This document shows, piece after piece, positions 1-9,850 of a DNA stretch of 64,000 bases (position 1 is the stretch's first letter; every line of letters starts with the position of its first letter). Both the position numbers and the translations under genes were made by a program. A model generated the notes under the pieces. That model had not been told where the DNA came from, ran no database searches, and saw nothing but the letters and a program-made list of their open reading frames with translations. Source of the stretch: Agrobacterium cavarae (lineage in GTDB: Bacteria; Pseudomonadota; Alphaproteobacteria; Rhizobiales; Rhizobiaceae); NCBI RefSeq assembly GCF_004310285.1, contig NZ_SISF01000030.1:341478-405477 (forward strand). Reading direction: 5' to 3'.

Positions 1-94
1 TATCGAGCGCAAGCGCGACGCTCAGGGCTGAAGCCACCACCACAACGCAACTGCCATCAGACCGCCTCAGCCGGTCCGATGGGCCTATTGTATC

Positions 95-298
95 TTAGCG
101 CCTCAATCCCAGAAGGATGAGCAAGAAGGCGGCCGCAAGCGGCAGCCATAAGTGCATGAGGCCGATCGCGCTGAAGACGGGAAACTCTTGCCTGCAACCT
201 GTCGGGTTCATGCCGCAGCCAAGCGGGACGAAAAAGAAGAACCAGACGAAGGTCAGGCAGACGAGTAGCGCCCCCGCGATCAGCAAGATTATCTTCAC
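95..298 (-). CDS. small hypothetical membrane protein
   Basis: A 67-residue protein with two hydrophobic stretches, residues about 2-25 (rich in I, L, A, V, F) and about 45-65, so probably a two-span inner-membrane protein. Two Cys residues sit in the intervening loop (GCGMNPTGC), which would be periplasmic if the first segment goes in-out. I chose the GTG start at 298 because AAGGAG lies six bases upstream; the longer ATG frame from 346 reads through this ribosome site. No family recognised. It stands alone between the window edge and the broken AraC gene, and its own promoter is not evident. Confidence 0.55.
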   Translation of the reverse strand: MKIILLIAGALLVCLTFVWFFFFVPLGCGMNPTGCRQEFPVFSAIGLMHLWLPLAAAFLLILLGLRR

Positions 299-484
299 CT
301 CACTCTCCTTTCGGCTACCCGCTTCCGGCAGTTTGTGAAAGCGCACTGCGGGACGTGCTGAAGCGTTTGGTTGGTATCATTACCACGTCCAGCATAGACC
401 GCTAACATACAAACAAACCAAAGCGCCATCGATTGATCGCGTCGATCATGTGATGCTTCCATCCAGTATGGAGGGCCATAGCCG

Positions 485-1371
485 CTATACCCCTCTTGGC
501 GTATGTCCTGTGACGCGCTTGAAGGCGTGGGCGAAGGCGCTTTGCGAGCTGTAGCCGACGGCAAGTGCCACGTCCGAGACGCTGCCCCCATTCGCCAAGT
601 GTCGCTGCGCCAGAACCATGCGCCAGCGTGTCAGATAGTCTATCGGAGCGCGGCCGACGCGCTGTGAGAAGCGAAGTGTCAGGGCGGAGCGCGACATGCC
701 GATTTCTCTTGCGAGAGCATCGATCGTCCACCGGCGGGCCACATCGGCATGCATAAGCGTGATCGCCTTTGCAACACGAGCGTCCCCAAGCGCCGTAATC
801 CAACCGACATTCGCAACCGGAGCGCTGGAGATATAGGAACGGACGGCCTCAATAATAAGGATTTCGGCGAGTTTCCCCGCTACCAGATCTCCGCCGATCT
901 GACCGGCATCGGCCTCTTCTTTCAGCGTAGACAGGGTCCGCGCGATTGATCGAGCCCCTGGTGAGCCAGGATCGATCCGCAAAATGCTGGAAGTGCATCG
1001 AGGAGGAAAGACGCGTTCACACTGGCAAACCCGCTGCCGCCGCCGAGCAGCATCGTGTCGCAACAATCTCCCAGACGAACTGTGTTGTGGCCGGGAGGAG
1101 CATAGAGCGCCATACCATCGGAGGGCTCAATGTCGGGGTGGCTTGCCACCGTGTAGGAGATGTTGCTGAGCAGGATGACATCTCCCTCAACCAGCGCTTC
1201 CGGATCACGATCAGGCAGCACAAGCCAGCAACGTCCCGTCAGGACGGCGACGAATTTCAAGCGCTGCCTTCCGTCGAACGATAAGGCCCAGGTGCCACCC
1301 GCCTCAAGGCTCGTTCCACGCACACTGCGCGGTTCCAGGACGGTCAGAACATCGGAGAGAGGATCATTCAT
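485..1371 (-). pseudogene. AraC-family regulator broken by a frameshift
   Basis: Two reading frames together make one AraC-type regulator. The N-terminal half (from about 1371 down to 985) encodes a cupin-like ligand domain of the type in AraC regulators with Cupin_6 domains. The C-terminal half (about 980 to 485) encodes the linker and a full double helix-turn-helix, with core WTIDALAREIGMSRSAL and the second helix pair ending HAFKRVTGHTPRGV. The frames meet at four A residues (981-984; TTTT on the coding strand): one more T would join LLDALPAF to LRIDPGSPGARS without loss. So a one-base deletion, a sequencing error in a homopolymer, or, much less likely, ribosomal slippage. It diverges from the dehydrogenase gene, which regulators of this class often control. 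Start taken at the ATG at 1371; a TTG at 1395 is possible. Neither has a clear ribosome site. Confidence 0.8.
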
Positions 1372-1473
1372 TTCGATTTTGGCCGATTGCGACAAAGATT
1401 GAGCCTATCACGCATAGAGCGTCCAAGAACGCCACCCTATCCTGACGGCTCTCAAGTCAGGAAGGAGAATCTC

Positions 1474-2211
1474 ATGACCATTCAGGGCAAGGTTGTCGCG
1501 ATCACGGGTGCCGGACGCGGAATTGGGCGGGCGACGGCGATTTATCTGGCCGCACGCGGCGCGCGCGTGGTGCTTGGGGCGCGTAGCGAGACAGAACTCC
1601 TCGACGTAGCAAAGGAGATCGAAAGAGCGGGTGGTGACGCGGCGTTGCGCAGCACCGATGTGACGAGGAGAACTGACCTTGAATCGCTCATCCGTCTTGG
1701 CCGCGACCGTTTCGGCAGCGTCGACGTTATCGTCAACAATGCCGGCATCGGTCCGATCTCCCGCTTCGATGCGTTGCGGGTGGAGGACTGGGACGCGATG
1801 ATCGACGTCAACCTCCGCGGAGCTCTCTATGGAATTGCCGCTGCGCTCCCAGTCTTTGCGCAGCAAGGGAAAGGCCATGTGATCAACGTGATTTCCACGG
1901 CGGGTCTGAAAATCGTGCCGACCATGGGCGTTTACGCCGCTACCAAGAACGCGCTACGCACCGCCACCGAAGCCCTGAGGCAGGAGGCCGGCGCAAAGCT
2001 GCGGGTCACGGAAGTCTCTCCCGGCTTCATCGACACGAGCTTTGCCGATTCATCAATCACCGATCCGGACGTAAAAGCCATGATCAACCAGCAGAAGGAG
2101 CGGTTGGCGATCTCGCCGAACGCCATTGCGCGTGCCATCGCCTTTGCCATCGAGCAACCCGAGGATGTCGAGATTGGCAGCGTCGTTGTCCGTCCGACCG
2201 CACAAGATTAG
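1474..2211 (+). CDS. short-chain dehydrogenase/reductase (SDR)
   Basis: A 245-residue classical SDR oxidoreductase, probably NADP(H)- or NAD(H)-dependent and cytoplasmic. Seen: the cofactor motif TGAGRGIG near residue 12, NNAG near residue 89, the active-site Ser in the segment VISTAG and the catalytic YAATK motif (Tyr-x3-Lys) near residue 153. Arg residues right after the second beta strand (GARSE) suggest NADP preference, an inference. Start at ATG 1474 because GAAGGAG stands six bases upstream; upstream in-frame sequence has no such site. It diverges from the broken AraC regulator, so its control may be altered. The substrate cannot be told from sequence. Confidence 0.9.
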   Translation: MTIQGKVVAITGAGRGIGRATAIYLAARGARVVLGARSETELLDVAKEIERAGGDAALRSTDVTRRTDLESLIRLGRDRFGSVDVIVNNAGIGPISRFDALRVEDWDAMIDVNLRGALYGIAAALPVFAQQGKGHVINVISTAGLKIVPTMGVYAATKNALRTATEALRQEAGAKLRVTEVSPGFIDTSFADSSITDPDVKAMINQQKERLAISPNAIARAIAFAIEQPEDVEIGSVVVRPTAQD

Positions 2212-2286
2212 GGCCGGTTATGGTTCTGCTCACTGCTACGGACTGCTCGCCATGGCTATACGAACGTGACATCGCTCAAAACGTCA

Positions 2287-2323
2287 TTGCGCCTGCATCC
2301 GGGGCTTCCGGATGCAGGCGCAA
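2287..2323. terminator. perfect 16-bp hairpin between convergent genes
   Basis: Inverted repeat with left arm 2287-2302 and right arm 2308-2323, all 16 pairs matching, and a five-base loop. It lies between the convergent SDR and chemotaxis genes, so a bidirectional terminator is the natural reading. There is no strong T-run on either side, so it could also be a palindromic repeat unit. Confidence 0.6.
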
Positions 2324-2401
2324 GTGCGGGTTCGTCTCAAGACAATGGCTTTGAGGCCGTAGTGATCCTCGAAAATCATTTACGGCTCAAGCGCTTGCCG
2401 A

Positions 2402-4333
2402 TCAGACGACTTGTCGGAATTCCTCGTCTGCACCGTCCGGGCCGCCCATCGACATGTCGAGTGCGAAGCCGTTGGCGCGGGCCTGCTGGGCGTGGACGGG
2501 TTGCGATGGGGCAGGGCGACGAACCGGGGCAGCAGATTTTGCCGCAGGACGGTGCGCGACCGATGGCGCTGCTGCGCGAGCCGGGGCGGGGCGACCATTT
2601 GTATTGGCACGCTCGACCTTGAAGAAGGCGATGCTGGCCTGAAGTTCTTCGGCCTGTGCAGCCAGCTCTTCGGATGTTGCCGACATCTCTTCGGAAGCAC
2701 CGGAGTTCTGCTGCGTCACCTTGTCGAGCTGCTGGATCGCCTCGTTGATCTGGCTTGCACCAATGTCCTGCTCGCGGCAGGCTGCAGAGATTTCCGAGAC
2801 CAGTTCCGCGGTCTTCCGGATGTCCGGAACCAGGCGGTTCAGCATTTCGCCGGCTTCGGTTGCCACCTGAACCGTCTCGCCGGAAAGCGAAGAGATTTCA
2901 GCGGCGGCCGCCTGGCTGCGTTCTGCGAGCTTGCGCACTTCAGAAGCAACGACGGCAAAGCCCTTGCCGTGTTCACCGGCACGCGCGGCTTCGACAGCGG
3001 CATTGAGTGCCAGAAGGTCGGTCTGACGTGCGATTTCCTGAACAATGGAAATCTTCTGCGCAATCGTCCGCATGGCAACGACAGCACGGCCCACAGCTTC
3101 ACCGCTGGCCTCGGCATCCTTGGAGGACTGGCGAGCGATCTTCTCGGTCTGGGCCGCATTGTCGGCGTTCTGCTTGATGTTGGCGGCCATCTCTTCCATC
3201 GAAGCGGAGGCTTCTTCGGCAGACGATGCCTGTTCGGTTGCACCCTGAGAGAGTTGTTCGGACGACGAAGAGAGTTCCTGGCTGCCGGAGGAGACGTTAT
3301 CGGCTGCGGCCAGCGCATCGCCGACGACGCCGCGCAGGCGCTCAACCATCGACTGAAGAGCAATGCCGAGCGTGTCACGCTCCGACAGTGGCTTCGGAGT
3401 GACGGTTAGATCACCGTTCGAAATCTTGTCCGCGACACTAGCGGTTTCGCGCAGATTGGTCACCATGTTCAGCATGGCGATGCCAAGTGCGTCCTTGTCA
3501 GAAAGCGGTTTTACATCCTTGGACAGATCACCAGCGGCGATCGTGTTGGCAACCTCAGCCGTTCCACGAAGATTCGTGGTCATGCTATTGACGGTCTCGA
3601 CGAGGTCCTTGATTTCATCGTTGGTTTTGACCACCACGTCATTATCCAGATTGCCAATTGCGACGCTCTTCAATACGTCTTTGATCTTGCTGAGGCCTTT
3701 GCTGATGCCGATTGCAATCCATCCAGCGATAATCAGGCTGATGAGGACAGCAACGCCGACGACACCGATCAGGGTCATGCGGACCTGCTCGTAGAGCCTG
3801 TTGGAGTCGGAGAGCATCGACGCTACGCGCTCTTCCTGGATCTTGACGAGCTGTTGTGTCCCCTTGCCGACTTCCTTTGCCAGAATTCGCATTTCACCAT
3901 TGGAGAAGGCGGTGGCGCCAGCCGCGTCACCTGCAAGAAGCATTTGGTCGTGCTTGGCTGACGCCACATCGAACTTCTCGAAGTCCGCGGCCGTTTGGAT
4001 CCAGTAAGGCTTGCCCTCCGGTGAAACCTCATCGAGGCCGGTTTTGATAATGCCTGTGGTGTCTCGCATGAGATCGGTCACGACTTTCAGGAAGCTATTC
4101 GCTTCCTCGGTAGAGCGTGCCATGACAGCGTTCTTCTGCTGCCGAATAATTTCCGAAAGGTTGCGGTCAATCTGAAGCGCTATTTGCAGACGCTTTTCAG
4201 GCCCGCTTACCACATCACTTAGAGCCTGATTGACTGTTCCAAGGCTCAAGATGCTGTAGGTCGATATCCCGACGAGAACGAGCAGGATGAAGGCAAATGC
4301 CAGGATCAGTTTTAACTTTATCGTAAACCGCAT
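2402..4333 (-). CDS. methyl-accepting chemotaxis protein
   Basis: A 643-residue membrane chemoreceptor that would pass ligand or energy signals to CheA/CheW. Seen: transmembrane segment about 8-28, a helical periplasmic domain about 30-185 resembling the four-helix-bundle sensor family, transmembrane segment about 186-210, then HAMP-like repeats (three successive blocks with the pattern GNLD/GDLS/GDLT), and the signalling hairpin with [20 protein letters not shown] and [18 protein letters not shown]. The tail is Ala/Pro-rich and ends DEEFRQVV. It has no NWETF-like CheR-docking pentapeptide. Start at ATG 4333, with GAGGG about nine bases upstream; an upstream frame start at 4381 would add 16 charged residues ahead of the first membrane helix. 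It stands alone, with no other che genes nearby. The ligand is unknown. Confidence 0.92.
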   Translation of the reverse strand: MRFTIKLKLILAFAFILLVLVGISTYSILSLGTVNQALSDVVSGPEKRLQIALQIDRNLSEIIRQQKNAVMARSTEEANSFLKVVTDLMRDTTGIIKTGLDEVSPEGKPYWIQTAADFEKFDVASAKHDQMLLAGDAAGATAFSNGEMRILAKEVGKGTQQLVKIQEERVASMLSDSNRLYEQVRMTLIGVVGVAVLISLIIAGWIAIGISKGLSKIKDVLKSVAIGNLDNDVVVKTNDEIKDLVETVNSMTTNLRGTAEVANTIAAGDLSKDVKPLSDKDALGIAMLNMVTNLRETASVADKISNGDLTVTPKPLSERDTLGIALQSMVERLRGVVGDALAAADNVSSGSQELSSSSEQLSQGATEQASSAEEASASMEEMAANIKQNADNAAQTEKIARQSSKDAEASGEAVGRAVVAMRTIAQKISIVQEIARQTDLLALNAAVEAARAGEHGKGFAVVASEVRKLAERSQAAAAEISSLSGETVQVATEAGEMLNRLVPDIRKTAELVSEISAACREQDIGASQINEAIQQLDKVTQQNSGASEEMSATSEELAAQAEELQASIAFFKVERANTNGRPAPARAAAPSVAHRPAAKSAAPVRRPAPSQPVHAQQARANGFALDMSMGGPDGADEEFRQVV

Positions 4334-5509
4334 ATCAATGTCCCTCGCGCGCTTTATGATGGTGCGGCCGCCGACGCGCACGGTCGAGTTCGCATCGACT
4401 GGCTGGCCGCGATGAGAGCGCCCTGCATCCTATTGGACGCACAAGGAACGCTCTATGTTCTTTGATCTACGCATCGCGCTTTCCGACACTCGATTCCGAT
4501 TGCCGGGCCCATGCTGTAGAGACGTGGAATGTCTAGGATCTGCCCAGAAGCGTCGATATGAGGAACGCTCACCATGTTAGGCGGCAGCATCGTAGATGCG
4601 GCCGGAAGAGACATGTGGGAGCGCCGCTAGAGGGCAAAGTCGACTAGGTTAGAGGTAAGACCAAGCGAGTCGCGATCTTTCAGATCGCCCATGCGCTTTA
4701 GGTCCGTGTTATCGCATGTCGTTATCGCAAACCGCCGCACGCTTTCGCGCGGACCATGGTCTAAGTGCTCTCGATGGAAACGCGGATATGAAGAGTTGAT
4801 GGTTGTAACGTGTCGGTCGCAGGGTTTAACGCGGCGCGAGGCGCAACTGTTTTACTTATAGCGACCAATTCGATTCGCATGATTTTCTCATCAGCACAGT
4901 TTTGGGAATGCCCGATCACCTCATCCAAACAGGTTGGGTGTGGTCCGGTGGAACGACATTTTTCGTGGAGACCCGCGCATCATGCGATGGGAAAGGAAGA
5001 AGCTTTTTCAAGCTCGAGATCGAAGCTTTGATGGAACACAGGATAAAGTTATATGGTAAAAATAATGTTACTGATTTTGACAGAAGACAATTATCGGAAG
5101 GTGAGAATTTCGGAACGACTATATGACGCTTAGACGTGAACGTGCCTAACCTTACGTGAGGTCGGATTCATGGCGTTTACATCTGTCCGAAATCGTACTG
5201 TTCCTCAAATATAGTTCCAGAACGTCACCATTCAAAACAGTATTTCCCTGGTTGGTACAGGATCATCACGGCGGAACCGGATCCTATGACAGCAAGCTCC
5301 GCCTTGCACGCCGCGTTTAGGAGCAACTATGTTGCAGTCCGCTCCATCAAGTAATGGAGCGAGGCTCGTATATGCTCTCTTTGTTTGCTAATGGCACTCA
5401 CGTGCGGTCAAGAAAATCTGGCCACTCTCTGACAGTGTTATGGTTTACTTATCTTCCGGTTTCGCCAGCTTATGAAGCGATCATATGCATGATCGCCTCG
5501 TAACCGTCA
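4334..5509. other. gene-poor gap of about 1.1 kb, partly AT-rich
   Basis: No gene can be supported here. Short frames exist (for example + strand 4810-5031 and 4902-5126), but they match no family I know, lack good ribosome sites, and their third codon positions do not show the GC bias of the neighbours. The stretch 4800-5130 is clearly more AT-rich than the surrounding operons. It may be a decayed gene or an insertion scar; no terminal repeats were seen. Confidence 0.5.
5477..5496 (-). terminator. hairpin downstream of the lactonase gene
   Basis: Perfect 8-bp inverted repeat (GCGATCAT / ATGATCGC) with a four-base loop, 14 bases after the stop codon of the SMP-30 gene. It suits the end of the sugar-importer operon, although no long T-run follows on the minus strand. 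Confidence 0.45.
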
Positions 5510-6430
5510 TCACGGCGTCTGCGCGCCACGCGTCGCAAGATAGACCGAGTAGAGCGACTTGGTCGCTGTAATGAACAGGCGGTTTTTCTTCGGGCCGCCG
5601 AAGGTGAGGTTGGCCACCGTCTGCGGCACTTTGATCTTGCCGAGAAGCGTGCCTTCCGGTGAAAAGCAATGGACGCCGTCGCCAGCGCTGGTCCAAAGGT
5701 TTCCTGTTGTGTCGAGACGAAAGCCGTCGGGCAGGCCACTATCCAGGTGGCAGAACTCTTTGCCATTCGTCAGCGTCTTACCATCGACCACGTCGAACAC
5801 CCTGATGTGACGCGGACGTGAGACATCATGGCTGAAGGAGCTGTCGGCAACGTAGAGTTTTGTTTCGTCAGGCGAAAACGCCAACCCGTTCGGCTGCACG
5901 AAGTCGTCGACGGCGATCTCCACCTCGCCGGATGCAGGATCGATCCTGTAAACGTTGCGGGTCTTCTGTTCCGGCTCGGATTTATAGCCTTCATAGTCGG
6001 AAAGAATGCCGTAGGTCGGATCGGTGAACCAGATGCTGCCATCGGATTTGACGACGACATCATTAGGTGAGTTCAGCCGCTTGCCATTATAGCTGTCCGC
6101 CAGCACCGTGATCGAGCCGTCGTTTTCTGTCCGCGTCACGCGACGGCCGCCATGCTCGCAGGAGATCAGCCGGCCCTGACGGTCACGCGTATTGCCATTG
6201 GCGAAATTGGACGGCTGACGGAAAACGGAAACTCCGCCATCCGGCACCCAGCGAAGGATGCGCTGGTTGGGAATGTCGCTGAAGAGCAGGCAGTTGAGGT
6301 CGGCGAACCAGACCGGTCCCTCGCTCCAGCGGCAGCCGGAATAGAGTTCTTCCAGTTCGGCGTTGCCGACGATCAGATGTCGGAAGCGGTCGTCGCGAAT
6401 GTCATAAACGGAGCTTTGATCTTTGGTCAT
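5510..6430 (-). CDS. SMP-30/gluconolactonase family protein
   Basis: A 306-residue six-bladed beta-propeller hydrolase of the SMP-30/LRE family, which opens sugar lactones with a divalent metal. Seen: SEGPVWF near residue 36, carrying the metal-binding Glu; the central NSPNDVVV and DPTYGI segments; and FSPDETKLYVADSS carrying the late Asp ligand. It is the last gene of the operon with a sugar ABC importer, 33 bases after the second permease, so it probably acts on a lactone made from the imported sugar. No sugar dehydrogenase is in the operon. I chose the ATG at 6430; a TTG at 6439 is in frame. Neither start has a clear ribosome site, which fits translational coupling. Confidence 0.85.
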   Translation of the reverse strand: MTKDQSSVYDIRDDRFRHLIVGNAELEELYSGCRWSEGPVWFADLNCLLFSDIPNQRILRWVPDGGVSVFRQPSNFANGNTRDRQGRLISCEHGGRRVTRTENDGSITVLADSYNGKRLNSPNDVVVKSDGSIWFTDPTYGILSDYEGYKSEPEQKTRNVYRIDPASGEVEIAVDDFVQPNGLAFSPDETKLYVADSSFSHDVSRPRHIRVFDVVDGKTLTNGKEFCHLDSGLPDGFRLDTTGNLWTSAGDGVHCFSPEGTLLGKIKVPQTVANLTFGGPKKNRLFITATKSLYSVYLATRGAQTP

Positions 6431-6463
6431 GGGCGTCAATCGGCTTGAAAGTGTTGCGTTGGT

Positions 6464-7411
6464 TCAGCGGGTGGCCTTGGGGCCGCTCGCCAGAAAAATC
6501 ACGGAGATAATAATGAGGCCAGTGAGGATAAGGCGCGCACCCGCACCGAACCCATAAGTGTTCAGCATTGAGACCACAAGGAACATAAAGAGCGATGCGC
6601 CCCAGATGCCAGGCACGTTGGAATCGCCCCCGGCGACGGCTGTGCCGCCGATGACGACAACGGCAATCGACATCAGGAGATATTCCGACCCCATGTTGAG
6701 CGCTGCACCGCCGGAAAAGCTTGCCAGAAGATATCCGGCGATGGCGGCGAGGACGGAGCAGAAGACATAGGTCGCGAAGCGCGCGCCATCGACGGGAATG
6801 CCGGTCATGCGGGCCGCAAAGGTGCTCTGGCCTATGGCCGAAATCCAGCGCCCGTAGAACGACCGGTCAAGCAGCACCCAGGCGATGACCGAAAGGAAAA
6901 GTGCAACGAGCGCCACATTCGGTATGCCAAAAGTACTGGAGATAGCGAAGTTAGCCAGTGTTTCAGGTGGTCTGATGCGCAGCCCACGATTGGACCAGAT
7001 CGCAATCGACTGAACGATGAAGCTCATCGACAGCGTTGCGATGATGGGCGGGATTCGTAACAGCTTGATCAAGGTGTAGTTGCCGATACCCACCGCAATT
7101 CCGATGAGGATGGCGATGAGCAGTCCGGGAAGGATAAGACTGTCGGACACGTCCATGAACTTCAGCGCCAGCGTGCCGGACAGCGTCATGGTGGCGGGGA
7201 CGCAGAGATCGATATTGCCTGGCCCAAGCGTGATGACGAACATCTGGCCGATGCCGACGATGACCGAGAAGGCCGCGAATGTCAGCGCCGCATGGGAAAG
7301 CCCGAAGGAGCTTGCGCCGCCGGTGAACATCACGGTGATGACCCAGACAGCAACCGTCGCGGCAAAGGACCAAATCCACGGTTTTTTGGTGAAGGCAGCG
7401 AGGCGGCTCAT
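6464..7411 (-). CDS. sugar ABC transporter permease (RbsC type)
   Basis: A 315-residue, very hydrophobic inner-membrane protein with about eight to ten predicted spans, of the branched-chain/ribose permease family. Seen: the Gly-rich late segment VVVIGGTAVAGGDSNVPGIWGA, typical of RbsC-type permeases, which precedes the last spans. Its ATG overlaps the stop of the preceding permease by four bases (ATGA), so the two are translationally coupled and probably form a heterodimeric channel. It serves with the binding protein and ATPase upstream. Substrate probably a sugar, judged by family and the adjacent lactonase. Confidence 0.9.
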   Translation of the reverse strand: MSRLAAFTKKPWIWSFAATVAVWVITVMFTGGASSFGLSHAALTFAAFSVIVGIGQMFVITLGPGNIDLCVPATMTLSGTLALKFMDVSDSLILPGLLIAILIGIAVGIGNYTLIKLLRIPPIIATLSMSFIVQSIAIWSNRGLRIRPPETLANFAISSTFGIPNVALVALFLSVIAWVLLDRSFYGRWISAIGQSTFAARMTGIPVDGARFATYVFCSVLAAIAGYLLASFSGGAALNMGSEYLLMSIAVVVIGGTAVAGGDSNVPGIWGASLFMFLVVSMLNTYGFGAGARLILTGLIIISVIFLASGPKATR

Positions 7412-8349
7412 TGGTTTTTCTCCCGCTTCTCGAGACGGTTGAGCAGAATGCGCAGGGCGAGCACGATGATGAGGATCGCGCCCTGTGCGCCGATCTGCCA
7501 GTCTGGCGAAATGCGCATGAAGGACAGGAAAGAGCCCGCGAGCGTCAGCGTCAGAGCGCCGATCACCGCACCGATCGGGGAAACACGCCCGCCGACGAAT
7601 TCACCACCGCCGAGAATGACGCCAGCAATCGATAGAAGCGTGTAGCGCAGGGCAATGTTGGCATCGGCCGACGTCGTCAGTCCCACGAGCGCTATCCCGG
7701 AGAGGACAGCAAAGAAGCCTGCCAGCGCAAAGGTTGCGGCACGAATGCCGACCACCGACCAACCGGACCGCTCGACCGAGCGCAGATTGCCGCCGACGCC
7801 GCGCATCAGAACGCCAAAGGATGAGCGCATGACGATGTAATGGGCGACCACTGCGATCACGATGCTGGCAATGATGGCGACCGGGACGAATGGCGACTTT
7901 GCCGTCATCAAGGCGCGCACGAAGGCCGGTGCCTGTCCACCGGGGGACGGCAGGATCAGAACGGCAAGACCACCCCAGACGAAGCTCATTCCGAGTGTTA
8001 CGACAATGGAAGGCAGGGCACGCAGGTGAATGACGGCGCCAAGCACCGCATAGACGCCGATCGCCGCTGCAAAAATACCGATTCCGATGACGGGAGAATC
8101 CTGAAGAAACGTTGCGGTCACGCAGGCGCAGAAGCTGACGAAGGTGCCCATCGACAGGTCAAGATCATTGACAGACATGATCAGCATCTGCGCGATGGTT
8201 GCTAGTGCGATCGGCACCGCCAGATTGAATAGCAGGTTCATGCCGGTATAGCTCATGGCCCGCGGCTGCATGTAGAAGACTGCAATCAGCAGGAAGGCGA
8301 GCGACGCGGCGGGAATGACAAGGCGAAGGGTGTTGGCGGAAACTTTCAT
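7408..8349 (-). CDS. sugar ABC transporter permease (RbsC type)
   Basis: A 313-residue inner-membrane permease related to its downstream partner. Seen: an N-terminal hydrophobic segment at about residues 10-30, repeated membrane spans, and SIAGVILGGGEFVGGRVSPIG near residue 240, equivalent to the Gly-rich motif of the family. It overlaps the ATPase gene by four bases at its start and the second permease by four bases at its end. Two different permeases with one two-domain ATPase is a common arrangement in rhizobial sugar importers of this class. Confidence 0.9.
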   Translation of the reverse strand: MKVSANTLRLVIPAASLAFLLIAVFYMQPRAMSYTGMNLLFNLAVPIALATIAQMLIMSVNDLDLSMGTFVSFCACVTATFLQDSPVIGIGIFAAAIGVYAVLGAVIHLRALPSIVVTLGMSFVWGGLAVLILPSPGGQAPAFVRALMTAKSPFVPVAIIASIVIAVVAHYIVMRSSFGVLMRGVGGNLRSVERSGWSVVGIRAATFALAGFFAVLSGIALVGLTTSADANIALRYTLLSIAGVILGGGEFVGGRVSPIGAVIGALTLTLAGSFLSFMRISPDWQIGAQGAILIIVLALRILLNRLEKREKNQ

Positions 8350-9809
8350 GGCTGCGCCTCCCCTGAAAAGGATGCTGCCAGCACATTCTGTTCGGTAATG
8401 TCTTCGCCGACAAGTTCTGCCTGTATTGCCCCATCGCGGAATACGTAGACGCGGTCACACAAGCGAATCTCGTCCATCTCCGTCGAGTACCAGATGAAGG
8501 TCCGACCGTGCGCGGCTTCCGTTCTCAAGATGTCATAGACCTCCTGTTTGGTGCCGATATCGACGCCGCGCATCGGGTCGTCCATCAGCACGGTGCTGGC
8601 GGTTGTCGCCAGCGCCCGGGCAAAGAGCACCTTCTGCTGGTTGCCGCCGGAGAGTGAGAGAATCTTGTTGCCCATGTCGGGGGTACGAATTTCGATCCGC
8701 TTCTTCCACTCGGCGCCAAGTTCGCTCTCACGTGACCTGTCCACCAATCCACCGGACGAAATGTCCCGCAGTGATGCGACCGACAGATTTTTAAGAATGC
8801 TCCAAAGTGAGAAGGTGCCGTTCAGGCTACGGTCCCCGGCAACGAAGGCGAGGTCGGCCTTGCGGTTGGGCAGCCAGCTGCTGTTCTTTGCCAGATAAAG
8901 ATCGAGCAGCGCTTCCGTCTGGCCATGACCGCCAAGGCCGGCAAGACCAATGATCTCGCCGCGATAGGCCTCAAACGCGATCTCTGAACCGCGGCGTTGC
9001 GCCATGGAGAGAACTTTTTCACTAGACCGGACGCGGGCAGTCTTCTGCCTGTCCTGATCCTTGACGACACTGCCCATGGCTTCGACCAGCGTCCGTGTGG
9101 TGAATTCGCTTGCAATCCGATTGGCGACGACGCGGCCATCCTTCATCACGACAATGCGGGTGGCGGTCGACAGGATCTCACCAAGAATATGGGAGATCAG
9201 CAGCACCGAGCCGCCCTCGCGCACAAAACGGCGCACATAGGCCATGAGTTGCTCCGCAAGGCCGGCATCGAGCGAAGAGGTCGGTTCGTCGAGGATGACG
9301 AGCCGGGGCGCATCCGGCGTGCGGCAGAAATTGATTGCGATTTCCACCATTTGGCGTTCTGCGATGGAAAGGTCGGAAATCGTCGCTTCGCAATCGATCC
9401 CGTGGCCTGGAAAGATGTCGTCGATGGTCTGGCGTATCGCGGAAAGCGCGCGTCCGCGCCAGTTCCGGCCGCTCATGCCCGGATGCATGATCCGCACATT
9501 CTCACTGATCGTCAGGTTCGGGCAGAGGGATAGTTCCTGGAATACGCAGCGGACACCACCTGCGCGCGCTGCCGAAATGCCCTGTCGACCCGGTGCTCCG
9601 CCATAGGAGATCGTGCCCTCATGCGGTGTCAGGCCACCATTGATGACATTGACGATGGTGGATTTGCCTGCGCCATTGTGGCCAACCAGGCCAAGACATT
9701 CGCCTGCGCGGATGATGAGATCGGCGCCGTCCAGCGCCTTGACGGCGCCGAAGACGACTTTGACGCCGCGTGCGGCGACGACTTCTTCCGTCTCGATGAT
9801 GTCATTCAT
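8346..9809 (-). CDS. sugar ABC transporter ATP-binding protein, two domains (RbsA type)
   Basis: A 487-residue cytoplasmic ATPase with two nucleotide-binding domains in tandem. First domain: Walker A GHNGAGKST near residue 43, signature LSIAERQMVEIA, Walker B RLVILDEPTSSLD. Second domain: a degenerate Walker A (GLGGHGQTE), signature LSGGNQQKVLFARAL and TVLMDDPMRGVDIGTK. The weak second Walker A is normal in the RbsA/XylG family. It energises the two permeases that follow with four-base overlaps. Start at ATG 9809; a TTG two codons earlier is possible. It is separated from the binding-protein gene by a hairpin that likely lowers its expression relative to that gene. Confidence 0.93.
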   Translation of the reverse strand: MNDIIETEEVVAARGVKVVFGAVKALDGADLIIRAGECLGLVGHNGAGKSTIVNVINGGLTPHEGTISYGGAPGRQGISAARAGGVRCVFQELSLCPNLTISENVRIMHPGMSGRNWRGRALSAIRQTIDDIFPGHGIDCEATISDLSIAERQMVEIAINFCRTPDAPRLVILDEPTSSLDAGLAEQLMAYVRRFVREGGSVLLISHILGEILSTATRIVVMKDGRVVANRIASEFTTRTLVEAMGSVVKDQDRQKTARVRSSEKVLSMAQRRGSEIAFEAYRGEIIGLAGLGGHGQTEALLDLYLAKNSSWLPNRKADLAFVAGDRSLNGTFSLWSILKNLSVASLRDISSGGLVDRSRESELGAEWKKRIEIRTPDMGNKILSLSGGNQQKVLFARALATTASTVLMDDPMRGVDIGTKQEVYDILRTEAAHGRTFIWYSTEMDEIRLCDRVYVFRDGAIQAELVGEDITEQNVLAASFSGEAQP

Positions 9810-9850
9810 GAGCAAAACGCCAACGATCTGAAATGATGAAAAAAGGATGG

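Noticed and set aside
2..31. Possible C-terminal tail of a gene entering from the left (ending in a TGA at 29-31)
   Set aside because: Only nine residues are visible, too few to support a gene.
981..984. Programmed ribosomal frameshift at the A4/T4 run
   Set aside because: Four bases are too short for a classical slippery site and no stimulatory structure is evident; an indel is simpler.
485..1395. Two separate genes, one cupin protein and one AraC DNA-binding protein
   Set aside because: The two halves fit one AraC protein with a single-base slip at an A4 run; neither half has a start of its own.
4902..5126. Open frame of 74 residues in the AT-rich gap
   Set aside because: No ribosome site, no recognised family and no GC bias at third codon positions.
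8346..9809. Degenerate second Walker A motif in the sugar-importer ATPase
   Set aside because: This is normal for the RbsA family and not a sign of decay.
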